Of a stretch of DNA of 9,677 bases, positions 1 to 6,634 are shown piece after piece. This stretch comes from Actinomycetota bacterium. Lineage in GTDB: Bacteria > Actinomycetota > Humimicrobiia > Humimicrobiales > Humimicrobiaceae. The notes under the pieces were generated by a model. It had not been told where the DNA came from. It worked only from the letters and a program-made list of their open reading frames with translations, and ran no database searches. Position 1 is the stretch's first letter; each line of letters opens with the position of its first letter. Where the stretch lies: contig JAGYOJ010000041.1 of assembly GCA_018399435.1 (NCBI GenBank), forward strand, positions 1 to 9,677. Direction: 5' to 3'. Made by a program: the position numbers and the translations under genes.

Positions 1-95
1 AATAATTTATATAAGCCTCTTCTACCTGCATTTTTTGTTAGGGCAAAATAAATTGGATAATAGCCATAAAGATATTCCTTATTATTTTTAGTCAT
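1..95 (-). CDS. RlmB/TrmH-family rRNA 2'-O-methyltransferase, N-terminal fragment (partial)
   Basis: This is an open frame starting at an ATG (95-93) and running off the left edge after 31 codons. It begins MTKNNKEYLYGYYPIYFALT and continues KNAGRRGLYKL. The pattern of Tyr-Gly, a Pro-hydrophobic step, Ala-Leu and then a basic stretch before a Leu-Tyr-Lys strand resembles the small N-terminal substrate-binding domain of SpoU/TrmH-type methyltransferases such as RlmB, which methylates a 23S rRNA ribose. The SAM-binding knot domain lies outside the window, so the assignment rests on this short match and on context: rlmB follows cysS in many Firmicutes. The start overlaps the end of the nitroreductase gene by 8 bases. 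No clear Shine-Dalgarno sequence is present, so translation is probably coupled. That it is a coding region is fairly likely; the exact family member is less certain. Confidence 0.6.
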   Translation of the reverse strand, partial: MTKNNKEYLYGYYPIYFALTKNAGRRGLYKL

Positions 96-678
96 TATAT
101 GAATTAAAATAAAGTATGTTTTTTAAAGTTCTTTTAGGCACATGCAAAACTCCGCTGCTATCTTTATAGTATTTAACAGTATCATCCCTATCTTCCTGTA
201 CTGGCTGTTCTGCCGGATACCCAAGGGCAACCAAGAATACAATTTCTCTATTATTTGAAACATTTAATAATTTTGATACTTCCTTTTTATTGAAAGCACC
301 AATAATACAGCTGCCGATGCCCTTTTCTGATGCAGCTATTATTAAGTTTTCAACTGCAGCACCGCTATCAATTTGATAATAGGCCTTCTTTGCAATGTTT
401 AAATTAACTAAAAATGCAATAAAAGCAGTTGGCTCTTCACCAGGTTTTGGGTTTCCTTCTGGGCTGATATATCCTGCCCATTTTGTGTGCCTAAATACTT
501 CTTTTGCTAAATTTTTATCATTTACCACTATATACTCCAGTGGCTGTAAATTTGCAGCTGATGGCGCAAGCCTTGCAGCATTTACCAAAACTTCTAGAGT
601 TTTTTCATCTATTTTTTTTTGTGTAAATTTTCTAATAGTCCTTCTTTTAATTATGAGGCTGTACGTAGTATTTGCCAT
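88..678 (-). CDS. Nitroreductase-family flavoprotein
   Basis: This 196-residue protein has the nitroreductase fold, whose members are usually FMN-dependent, NAD(P)H-using cytoplasmic oxidoreductases. Visible signatures are RRTIRKF (12-18), typical of the FMN-phosphate site; PSAANLQP (39-46); a helix with Asp-Ser-Gly-Ala-Ala-Val-Glu-Asn-Leu (about 104-112) followed by Gly-Ile-Gly-Ser; and ALGYPAE near 151-157. The C-terminal VPKR segment (180-183) occurs in related small clostridial and archaeal-type proteins. The physiological substrate cannot be told from sequence. I chose ATG 678-676 because it forms TAATG with the cysS stop and has an 8-base spacing to GGAAGGTG. An in-frame TTG at 696 would lie on that ribosome site. 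In Bacillus the position between cysS and rlmB is held by mrnC (mini-RNase III), so this gene is an unusual occupant. Confidence 0.9.
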   Translation of the reverse strand: MANTTYSLIIKRRTIRKFTQKKIDEKTLEVLVNAARLAPSAANLQPLEYIVVNDKNLAKEVFRHTKWAGYISPEGNPKPGEEPTAFIAFLVNLNIAKKAYYQIDSGAAVENLIIAASEKGIGSCIIGAFNKKEVSKLLNVSNNREIVFLVALGYPAEQPVQEDRDDTVKYYKDSSGVLHVPKRTLKNILYFNSYND

Positions 679-2144
679 TATTTTTTCACCTTCCAAATAG
701 TTCCTTCTTTTCTGTCTTCCAGCTCTATTCCTTTTTCCATTAAAAAATCCCTTATTCTGTCAGCTTCATCAAAATTTTTATCCTTTCTGGCTTGATTCCT
801 TTTATCAATTAATTCTTCTATTTCCCGGCTATCAATTTCTTTTTTTTCTTTTATATCTTTTAATTCATCCCTTAAGTCAAAACCAAGCATAGATGAGAGT
901 TCAAGTATTTGCTTATATCCAGAAGATAACCCTTCCCTTCTTTTAGCATTCATGCTAAAAGAAGGCTTTTGGATAATAGTATTGATTTCTTTTATAAAAT
1001 CAAATAAAAATCCAATTGCTTTTGCTGAATTAAAATCATCATCCATTGCCATTAGAAATTTCTGCTTGCTGTCCTCGGCCATCTCCATTATTTTGCTATT
1101 CGCATTATTTTTTTCTTCTGTTTTGCCTTTTTCAGATTCCTTCAGCAAGAATAAGATATTTCTTAAAGAATTACATATTCTTTCCAAGCTTCTCTTAGCC
1201 TCATCTAACTTTTCAATGCTAAATTCAAGGGGGCTCCTGTAATGTGTTGAAAGGATATACATTTTTACTACATTATGATTATATTTTTTTAAAAGGTTTT
1301 TTAAAATCCAGTTCTCCTTCAGCCCATCTGATTTAGACATTTTTGTATCCTTGACTTCTATCATCCCATTATGCATCCAGTATTTAACAAATTCTTTTCC
1401 AGGATATGCGGCTTCCGATTGGGCTATCTCATTCTCATGATGGGGGAAAACAAGATCCAAGCCTCCACCATGGATATCTATTGTATAATTAAGAAGAGAA
1501 GTAGACATAGCAGAACATTCTATATGCCAGCCAGGCCTGCCCTTTCCCCATGGGCTATCCCAGCTCGGCTCCCCCTTTTTTGTCTTCTTCCACAGAGAAA
1601 AATCAATTGGGTTTCTTTTTTTAACCTCATATTTTTCATCAGTTTCCTGGGATTGCATTTCTTCTATCTTTTGGCCTGAAAGCTTGCCATAACCATCAAA
1701 CTTGTTTACATCAAAATAAACATTGCCATCAATAACATAACCATACCCATTATCTATAATTCTTTTTATGGTCTTTATTATCTCTGGAATCATTTTAGTT
1801 GCTAAAGGCATCTCTTTAAATTCACTTATTTTTAGATCCTTTATATCCTCCATAAATGCATTTATATATCTCTCTGTAATTTTCTTAAAATCTAAGCCTT
1901 CTTTATTAGACTTATCTATTATCTTATCTTCAATATCAGTAATATTTTGCACATAATTTACCTTATACCCTAAAAACTTTAAGTAATTATTTACCATATT
2001 AAATATGATTATAGGCCTTGTATTACCAATAGAGATATAGTTATAAACTGTAGGGCCACAAACATACATATTGACTACCTTATCCTTTAATGGCTTAAAG
2101 TCTTCTTTTTTATTGCTTAAGGTATTATAAATTTTAAGGCTCAC
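678..2144 (-). CDS. cysS: Cysteinyl-tRNA synthetase
   Basis: This 488-residue class I synthetase attaches cysteine to tRNA-Cys in the cytoplasm. Family features are CGPTVYNY (29-36) with the first zinc ligand C29; the other expected ligands C210 (GWHIEC), H235 and E239 (HHENEIAQSE); and the KMSKS loop at 268-272. The C-terminal domain has the usual acidic/basic helices ending in GTIWKVKK. Length is normal. Oddities: the HIGH motif reads S-I-G-N at 38-41, so its first His is Ser (codon TCT), and KMSKS is followed by DGL rather than the common LGN. Translation starts at GTG 2144-2142, preceded by GGGAG with 6-base spacing, and overlaps the cysE end by 11 bases. The stop TAA shares one base with the nitroreductase ATG. 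A perfect inverted repeat lies inside the gene at 936-965. Family identity is certain; the effect of the HIGH change is unknown. Confidence 0.96.
   Translation of the reverse strand: MSLKIYNTLSNKKEDFKPLKDKVVNMYVCGPTVYNYISIGNTRPIIIFNMVNNYLKFLGYKVNYVQNITDIEDKIIDKSNKEGLDFKKITERYINAFMEDIKDLKISEFKEMPLATKMIPEIIKTIKRIIDNGYGYVIDGNVYFDVNKFDGYGKLSGQKIEEMQSQETDEKYEVKKRNPIDFSLWKKTKKGEPSWDSPWGKGRPGWHIECSAMSTSLLNYTIDIHGGGLDLVFPHHENEIAQSEAAYPGKEFVKYWMHNGMIEVKDTKMSKSDGLKENWILKNLLKKYNHNVVKMYILSTHYRSPLEFSIEKLDEAKRSLERICNSLRNILFLLKESEKGKTEEKNNANSKIMEMAEDSKQKFLMAMDDDFNSAKAIGFLFDFIKEINTIIQKPSFSMNAKRREGLSSGYKQILELSSMLGFDLRDELKDIKEKKEIDSREIEELIDKRNQARKDKNFDEADRIRDFLMEKGIELEDRKEGTIWKVKK
687..694 (-). promoter_or_regulatory. 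Ribosome binding site of the nitroreductase gene
   Basis: On the minus strand, GGAAGGTG lies 8 bases (AAAAAATA) before the ATG at 678. It sits inside the 3' end of cysS. It decides the start: the alternative in-frame TTG at 696-694 overlaps this site and would add six residues that do not look like part of the family. Confidence 0.75.
936..965. repeat. Perfect 14-bp inverted repeat with 2-base spacer inside cysS
   Basis: On the plus strand the left arm CCTTCTTTTAGCAT (936-949) is followed by TC and then the right arm ATGCTAAAAGAAGG (952-965), its exact reverse complement. In cysS this encodes PSFSMNAKRRE, about residues 394-404, in the helical region after the catalytic domain. RNA from the minus strand would form a strong hairpin, probably 13 pairs around a 4-base loop. 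No U-tract follows it on the minus strand, so it does not look like an intrinsic terminator. Confidence 0.85.
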
Positions 2145-2808
2145 TATTTTCTCCCTCTTTATTTTTATCTTCTGATTCTTGCAGTTTTTTTTCTAAAAAA
2201 TTAATTCTGGCGCAGCAATCGCTTAATAATTCATTTACCGGGTCAGGAAGATTCATTCTATGGAATTCATCAGATAATACTTTTTCTCCCCCTATTTTTA
2301 CTATTCTTCCAGGTACCCCTACCACAGTACAATTATCGGGAACAGATTTTATAACAACTGCACCAGCTCCAATGATAACATTATTTCCAATATTTATAGA
2401 GCCAAGTACTTTAGCGCCAGCAGAAATAATTACATTATTCCCAATTGTGGGATGGCGTTTTCCTTTTTCTTTGCCAGTGCCGCCTAAAGTTACTCCCTGG
2501 TATAATGTAACATCATCGCCAATTTCAGTAGTTTCCCCAATAACTACCCCCATTCCATGGTCTATAAATAATCTTCTCCCTATAGTTGCTCCCGGATGTA
2601 TTTCAATTCCAGTTATAAATTTAGTAAATTGCGAAAAAAACCTTGGGAAAAAAGGAATCTTATGCCTGCATAACCAATTTGAAATTCTATACCATATAAT
2701 TGCATGCAATCCTGAATAAGTAATAAGTATTTCTGTGCTGCTTACAGCAGCAGGATCTCTTTCCTTGGCAACTGATATTTGTTCTTTTATTTCATTTATT
2801 AAACCCAT
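2134..2808 (-). CDS. cysE: Serine O-acetyltransferase
   Basis: This 224-residue enzyme transfers acetyl from acetyl-CoA to serine, giving O-acetylserine, the first step of cysteine synthesis. The N-terminal helical part contains RDPA (17-20). It is followed by a left-handed beta-helix of hexapeptide repeats from about residue 66, with IHPGATIG, VVIGETTEIG, the loop GGTGK and TIGNNVIISAGAKVLG. The likely catalytic His residues are H84 (in FIDHGMG) and H119 (in RHPTIG). It is the short form, close in length to Bacillus CysE rather than the longer enterobacterial protein. ATG 2808 is one base past the gltX TGA stop, with only a weak GGA upstream, which suggests coupling. The 3' end overlaps cysS by 11 bases. 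The 1-base gap leaves no room for the T-box leader found between gltX and cysE in Bacillus subtilis. Confidence 0.95.
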   Translation of the reverse strand: MGLINEIKEQISVAKERDPAAVSSTEILITYSGLHAIIWYRISNWLCRHKIPFFPRFFSQFTKFITGIEIHPGATIGRRLFIDHGMGVVIGETTEIGDDVTLYQGVTLGGTGKEKGKRHPTIGNNVIISAGAKVLGSINIGNNVIIGAGAVVIKSVPDNCTVVGVPGRIVKIGGEKVLSDEFHRMNLPDPVNELLSDCCARINFLEKKLQESEDKNKEGENSEP

Positions 2809-2809
2809 A

Positions 2810-4258
2810 TCAATCCATAAGACTTAAAGTTTGCTTTACTCTTTTTATACAATTGCCTATACCTAATATTTCTATAATTTTTGGTAATTCAGGCCCATGC
2901 GTCTCCCCTGTTATAGAAACCCTAATAGGCATATATAAATATTTACCTTTAATTTTTTCTTTTTTTAATTCTTCTTTTAAAATATTAATTAAATGCTTGC
3001 TTTCTTCTTCGGTTATCGAATTTTTGTCTTCAATTCTTTCCAATTTTTGTAAAAATAAGGAAATTACTTTAAAAGAAGATTCAATATTTAATATTTCAAT
3101 TGCTTTTTCCTCATAGTTTCTAATCTCTGGTTCAAATAACCCTTTTATGTAATCTGGTACTTCTTTTAATGTCTTAAAATTTTTCTTATAAGCACTGATA
3201 GCTCTTTTTAATTTATTTCTAGTCCCCTTATTTTCAAATTCCTTTTTATTAATAATTTCTTTATTTAAAATAAAAGGTATTGATAAATCATATATTTGGT
3301 CATCATCTGTATTTCTAATGTGATTTCCATTTACCCATCTAAGTTTATCCATATCAAAGATAGCCGGGCTTTTGGACACATCCTTAAGACTAAACTTATC
3401 CAATATTTCATCTATTCTAAAAATTTCTTCCCCATTAGGCGACCAGGAAAGCAATGAAAGGTAATTTCCAATTGCTGTATTCATATAGCCCATGTCTCTA
3501 AATTGAGAAATCGTAGTGGACCCATGCCTTTTGCTTAATTTTGAACCATCCCTGCCTAATATCATAGAAAGGTGGGCAAATTTAGGCTTACCCCAGCCAA
3601 AAGCTTCAAACAAAAGTATCTGCCTGGCAGTGTTTGTTATGTGGTCCTCCCCCCTTAAGACATGCGATATATTCATATCTACATCATCTACAACAACTGC
3701 GAAATTGTAAGAAGGCGTGCTATCAGACTTTAAAATAATAAAATCTCCAAAAACATTTGGGTCAATCTTTATCTCATCCCTAATTAGGTCATTAAAAGCT
3801 ATTTCATTTTCCCTTTCTGATTTAAACCTTATTACAAAATCCTTGCCGCTTGATAAATTTTTTTCAATTTCCTCCTTATTTAAATTTCTGCACCTATTAT
3901 CATATTTCGATAATTCTCCCTTTAAATATTGTTCCTCTTTGAGTTTTTCTAATCTTTGCTGGGTGCAAAAACATCTATAAGCTAGGCCTTCTTCTAACAA
4001 TTTATAAGCATGCTTTTTATAAACCTCAAGCCTATTGCTTTGCCTATAAAGTTTATCCCATTCAATACCTAACCATTTTAAATCTTTAATTATTGATTCT
4101 TCATATTCTTTTTTTGACCTTCTTTTATCCGTATCTTCAATCCTCAGTATTAATTTTCCTTTAGAGCTTCTTGCAGCAAGCCAATTAAAAAGGGCAGTCC
4201 TTGCCGTACCTATGTGCAAGCCCCCTGTTGGAGATGGTGCAAATCTAAAAATTTTAAT
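2810..4258 (-). CDS. gltX: Glutamyl-tRNA synthetase, probable ATT start
   Basis: With an ATT start this is a 482-residue class I synthetase charging tRNA-Glu; in organisms without GlnRS it often also makes Glu-tRNA-Gln, which the sequence cannot settle. Features: RFAPSPTGGLHIGT (5-18) with the HIGH motif at 15-18, RIEDTD near 39-44, the CFC...CRN zinc-type cluster (C96, C98, C123), LRGEDH, and KLSKR (240-244). The C-terminal third is the anticodon-binding helical domain. The start is unusual. The first in-frame TTG (4219) would remove the conserved FAPSPTG strand. Upstream of it there is no ATG, GTG, TTG or CTG before the stop at 4270-4268. ATT at 4258-4256 lies 5 bases after AGGAGG and gives a normal N-terminus. 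The stop is one base from cysE. Function is very sure; the start codon is inferred. Confidence 0.95.
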   Translation of the reverse strand: MKIFRFAPSPTGGLHIGTARTALFNWLAARSSKGKLILRIEDTDKRRSKKEYEESIIKDLKWLGIEWDKLYRQSNRLEVYKKHAYKLLEEGLAYRCFCTQQRLEKLKEEQYLKGELSKYDNRCRNLNKEEIEKNLSSGKDFVIRFKSERENEIAFNDLIRDEIKIDPNVFGDFIILKSDSTPSYNFAVVVDDVDMNISHVLRGEDHITNTARQILLFEAFGWGKPKFAHLSMILGRDGSKLSKRHGSTTISQFRDMGYMNTAIGNYLSLLSWSPNGEEIFRIDEILDKFSLKDVSKSPAIFDMDKLRWVNGNHIRNTDDDQIYDLSIPFILNKEIINKKEFENKGTRNKLKRAISAYKKNFKTLKEVPDYIKGLFEPEIRNYEEKAIEILNIESSFKVISLFLQKLERIEDKNSITEEESKHLINILKEELKKEKIKGKYLYMPIRVSITGETHGPELPKIIEILGIGNCIKRVKQTLSLMD

Positions 4259-4263
4259 AGTGA

Positions 4264-4269
4264 CCTCCT
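4264..4269 (-). promoter_or_regulatory. Strong Shine-Dalgarno sequence of gltX
   Basis: AGGAGG, continuing to AGGAGGT, is the best match to the anti-Shine-Dalgarno sequence at any gene start in this window. TCACT separates it from ATT at 4258. Its placement supports initiation at ATT: the next possible start, TTG at 4219, is 44 bases downstream. An in-frame TAG (4270-4268) overlaps its first bases, so no longer N-terminal extension is possible. Confidence 0.85.
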
Positions 4270-4296
4270 ATTTATTTACAAGCAGATAGAACATGC

Positions 4297-4764
4297 CTAT
4301 TTTAACAGAACCACGCTTTGTGCTGCAACACCTTCACTCCTGCCACAAAACCCTAATTTTTCTGTTGTAGTAGCTTTTATATTTATTTGGCTAATATCTA
4401 TATTTATAATCTTTGATATTCTATCCTTCATTTTATCAATATAGGGAAAGATTTTTGGCTCCTGCATGATTATAGTGCTGTCAATATTGACAATTTTCAA
4501 TCCTTTATCTTTCATCTTTTTATCTACCTCTTTTAAAAGTTTTAGGCTTGAAATGCCTTTATAAGAAATGTCAGTATCTGGGAAATGTATCCCTATGTCC
4601 CCTAATCCGCAAGCTCCCAATATTGCATCCATAATTGCATGCACCAAAACATCTGCATCCGAGTGCCCGCTTAACCCCAAATGGTATTTTATTTCAATTC
4701 CTCCTAAAATTAACTTTTCGCCTTTTTTAAAAGCATGGACATCAAATCCAATTCCAACTCTCAT
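4297..4764 (-). CDS. ispF: 2-C-methyl-D-erythritol 2,4-cyclodiphosphate synthase
   Basis: This 155-residue enzyme converts the CDP-methylerythritol phosphate intermediate to the cyclic diphosphate, releasing CMP, in the MEP isoprenoid pathway. Metal-ligand residues typical of the family are visible: D8 and H10 in GFDVH, and H42 in SDADVLVHAI. GHSDAD (33-38), GDIGIHFPDTD (55-65) and the ATTTEKLGF segment (131-139) with T133 and E135 are also present. Length is normal for this trimeric protein. Its ATG overlaps the ispD stop as ATGA, and AGGGA sits 7 bases upstream inside ispD. It thus follows the enzyme that makes its pathway precursor, leaving only the kinase IspE unplaced. A 38-base gap follows before gltX. 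Confidence 0.97.
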   Translation of the reverse strand: MRVGIGFDVHAFKKGEKLILGGIEIKYHLGLSGHSDADVLVHAIMDAILGACGLGDIGIHFPDTDISYKGISSLKLLKEVDKKMKDKGLKIVNIDSTIIMQEPKIFPYIDKMKDRISKIINIDISQINIKATTTEKLGFCGRSEGVAAQSVVLLK

Positions 4765-5489
4765 AAAATTTTCCCTTTATTATTTTTATCTCTACTCATT
4801 ATAAGTTCCGCCAAAAACAAATCAGTAGGAGTAGTAATTTTAATATTTTCATGCCTGCCCCTAAAAATTTTTACCTTATATCCAAATTTCTCTACTAAAT
4901 CTGCGTCATCTGTAGACAAAAAATCTTCATCTTTTGCTTTTTTATGAGCCTCCAATATTGTTTTATAAAAAAAAGTTTGCGGAGTTTGTGCATGCCAGAC
5001 TAAATCCCTTTGTATGGTTTTATCAATTATATCATTGCCCTTTATTTTTTTTATAGTCTCATAAGCAGGTGCAGCCATTATAACGCCCCTAATATCATGA
5101 TCCTTTTTATTTTCCCTTATTAATTTATTTACTATCTTATCTATTTCATCCACGGTTACCAATGGCCTAACGCCATCGTGAATAGAAACTATCTCTGTGT
5201 TTTCCGGCAATCTTAATAAAGCATTAAAAACTGAACCCTGCCTGGTATTTGCACCAATAATAATTTTTGATACTTTACTTAATTTATACTTGGCTACAAT
5301 TTCTTGTTTGCAAAAATCATAATAATCTGAAGGTACAACTAGATAAATTTGGTCAATTTTAGAAGAATTTTGGAAGGTTTCTAGGGTATGTGCTACTATC
5401 GGCCTACCGTACAAGTTTAAAAATTGTTTGCTTATATTACTTTTCAGCCTGGTCCCCTTGCCAGCTGCGGTAATTATTGCTACATTCAT
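4761..5489 (-). CDS. ispD: 2-C-methyl-D-erythritol 4-phosphate cytidylyltransferase
   Basis: This 242-residue nucleotidyltransferase joins CTP and methylerythritol 4-phosphate to give CDP-methylerythritol in the MEP pathway. Signatures are AAGKGTRL (8-15) with the downstream KQF, forming the CTP-binding loop; PIVAHTLETF; HDGVRPLV; the QTPQTFF segment; STDDADLVE; and KITTPTDLFLAE near the end. Length is slightly above the usual 225-235. The start MNVAIITAAGKG is natural for the family. Oddly, the 35 bases between disA and this ATG are A/T-rich and carry no well-placed Shine-Dalgarno sequence: the nearest AAGG ends 27 bases upstream. Initiation may therefore rely on an unstructured leader. In Bacillus a PIN-TRAM gene lies between disA and ispD; here it is missing. 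Confidence 0.97.
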   Translation of the reverse strand: MNVAIITAAGKGTRLKSNISKQFLNLYGRPIVAHTLETFQNSSKIDQIYLVVPSDYYDFCKQEIVAKYKLSKVSKIIIGANTRQGSVFNALLRLPENTEIVSIHDGVRPLVTVDEIDKIVNKLIRENKKDHDIRGVIMAAPAYETIKKIKGNDIIDKTIQRDLVWHAQTPQTFFYKTILEAHKKAKDEDFLSTDDADLVEKFGYKVKIFRGRHENIKITTPTDLFLAELIMSRDKNNKGKIL

Positions 5490-5524
5490 AAGAAAAATTA
5501 ATTTAAATAATTCAAACCTTTATA

Positions 5525-6634
5525 TTAAAAATTTAATCTTTGGACCACCCCTCCCTTAAAATTAAAAGGTTCATTATAAAGGTAATATTCAGAAAATTTC
5601 TTTAATTTATCATATAATGATTTTGCCCTAATTTTACCCATGCCGGGAACTTCAATTAAGTCTTCAATGCTTGCATCTAGAATATTTCTTAAATTACCGA
5701 ATCTATTAATTAAATTATCTAATACAGTCTGTGGGAGCCTTCTTGCTTCAGTAACTATCCTTATGCCTTTAGGATGGACAGAAAACTCCCTTAAATTGCC
5801 TTCAACATCATAACCAAGTATTTTTGCAATATTTTCTAAATCCAATAGTTCATCTGCCGAAAGGCTGTTTATTTCATCTTTTATTTTTGCTGAAATATCT
5901 CCCTTTTTAGGGTGGGTATAGTCCTTTATTATCTTTATGCTTTCATCTACCACATTAGCCATAAGCTCTTCCACCTGCATTTTTAATAATCTGCCATCTG
6001 TCCCTAATTCATAAATATATTTTCTAACTTCCTTTTCTGTCTTCTGTACAATTGCAGACCTCTGAAGTACAGCTACTGCATCAAAAATAGTCACTAAGTC
6101 TTCAAGTTCCCTTATAGTTAAATTAAATGTTAATTGGTCCAAACCCTTTTTATACTTTTCAAGAGTTTGTAATGCCTGGTTAGCTTTAGAAAGGACTACC
6201 CTTGGCTCTTCCAGCATATATTTAATGCTGTCTATATATAGCGTTACCACGTCCCTTTTTTGAGAAATTGATATTACCAAGCTATTTGTCTGTTTTGCTA
6301 CCCTTTCAGCAGTTCTATGCCTGGTCCCAGTTTCTGATGTCTCTATTTCCGGATTTGGGAATAAGTGTGTATTCGCATATAATACTTTTTTTACATCAGA
6401 ACTTAATATTATAGCGCCATCCATTTTTGCTAATTCATAAAATTTTGCTGGAGAGAAATTGCATCCAATATAAAAACCACCATTAACAATTTTTAATACC
6501 TCATCAGAATCACCTACTACTATAAGGCCTCCAGTCTTGCCTTGTAAAATATACTCAATACCGGTCCTTATAGTAGTCCCCGGGGCTACCCTCTTTAAGC
6601 TTTCTAATAATAATTTCTCTTCCTGTTCTTTCAT
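5525..6634 (-). CDS. disA: DNA integrity scanning protein, diadenylate cyclase
   Basis: This 369-residue protein condenses two ATP into c-di-AMP and scans DNA for branched structures in Gram-positive bacteria. The N-terminal DAC domain keeps both catalytic motifs, DGA (72-74) and RHRTAER (105-111). A helical spine follows (about 145-295). The C-terminal helix-hairpin-helix DNA-binding domain is at about 300-350, with VPGMGKIRAKSLYDKL. Length is close to Bacillus DisA at about 360, so it should be active. Its ATG overlaps the clpC stop as TAATG and no near Shine-Dalgarno sequence is seen, so translation is probably coupled to clpC. In Bacillus radA precedes disA and its product interacts with DisA; here clpC is directly upstream. 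Confidence 0.97.
   Translation of the reverse strand: MKEQEEKLLLESLKRVAPGTTIRTGIEYILQGKTGGLIVVGDSDEVLKIVNGGFYIGCNFSPAKFYELAKMDGAIILSSDVKKVLYANTHLFPNPEIETSETGTRHRTAERVAKQTNSLVISISQKRDVVTLYIDSIKYMLEEPRVVLSKANQALQTLEKYKKGLDQLTFNLTIRELEDLVTIFDAVAVLQRSAIVQKTEKEVRKYIYELGTDGRLLKMQVEELMANVVDESIKIIKDYTHPKKGDISAKIKDEINSLSADELLDLENIAKILGYDVEGNLREFSVHPKGIRIVTEARRLPQTVLDNLINRFGNLRNILDASIEDLIEVPGMGKIRAKSLYDKLKKFSEYYLYNEPFNFKGGVVQRLNF

Noticed and set aside
38..67. Nine-codon ORF preceded by AAGGA near the left edge
   Set aside because: It lies in another frame of the longer open frame 95-1, which resembles an RlmB N-terminus. The longer frame explains the region better.
678..696. Longer nitroreductase form starting at TTG 696
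   Set aside because: That TTG overlaps the Shine-Dalgarno sequence for ATG 678, which has ideal spacing and forms a TAATG junction with cysS.
4268..4294. Eight-codon ORF (MFYLLVNK) ending on the gltX Shine-Dalgarno sequence, a possible leader peptide
   Set aside because: It has no ribosome site of its own, no run of regulatory codons and no attenuator hairpin. An ORF this short is expected by chance in AT-rich spacer DNA.
5490..5524. Possible promoter in the disA-ispD gap
   Set aside because: The 35 bases are A/T-rich, so weak -10-like matches are inevitable, and no convincing -35/-10 pair with proper spacing is visible.
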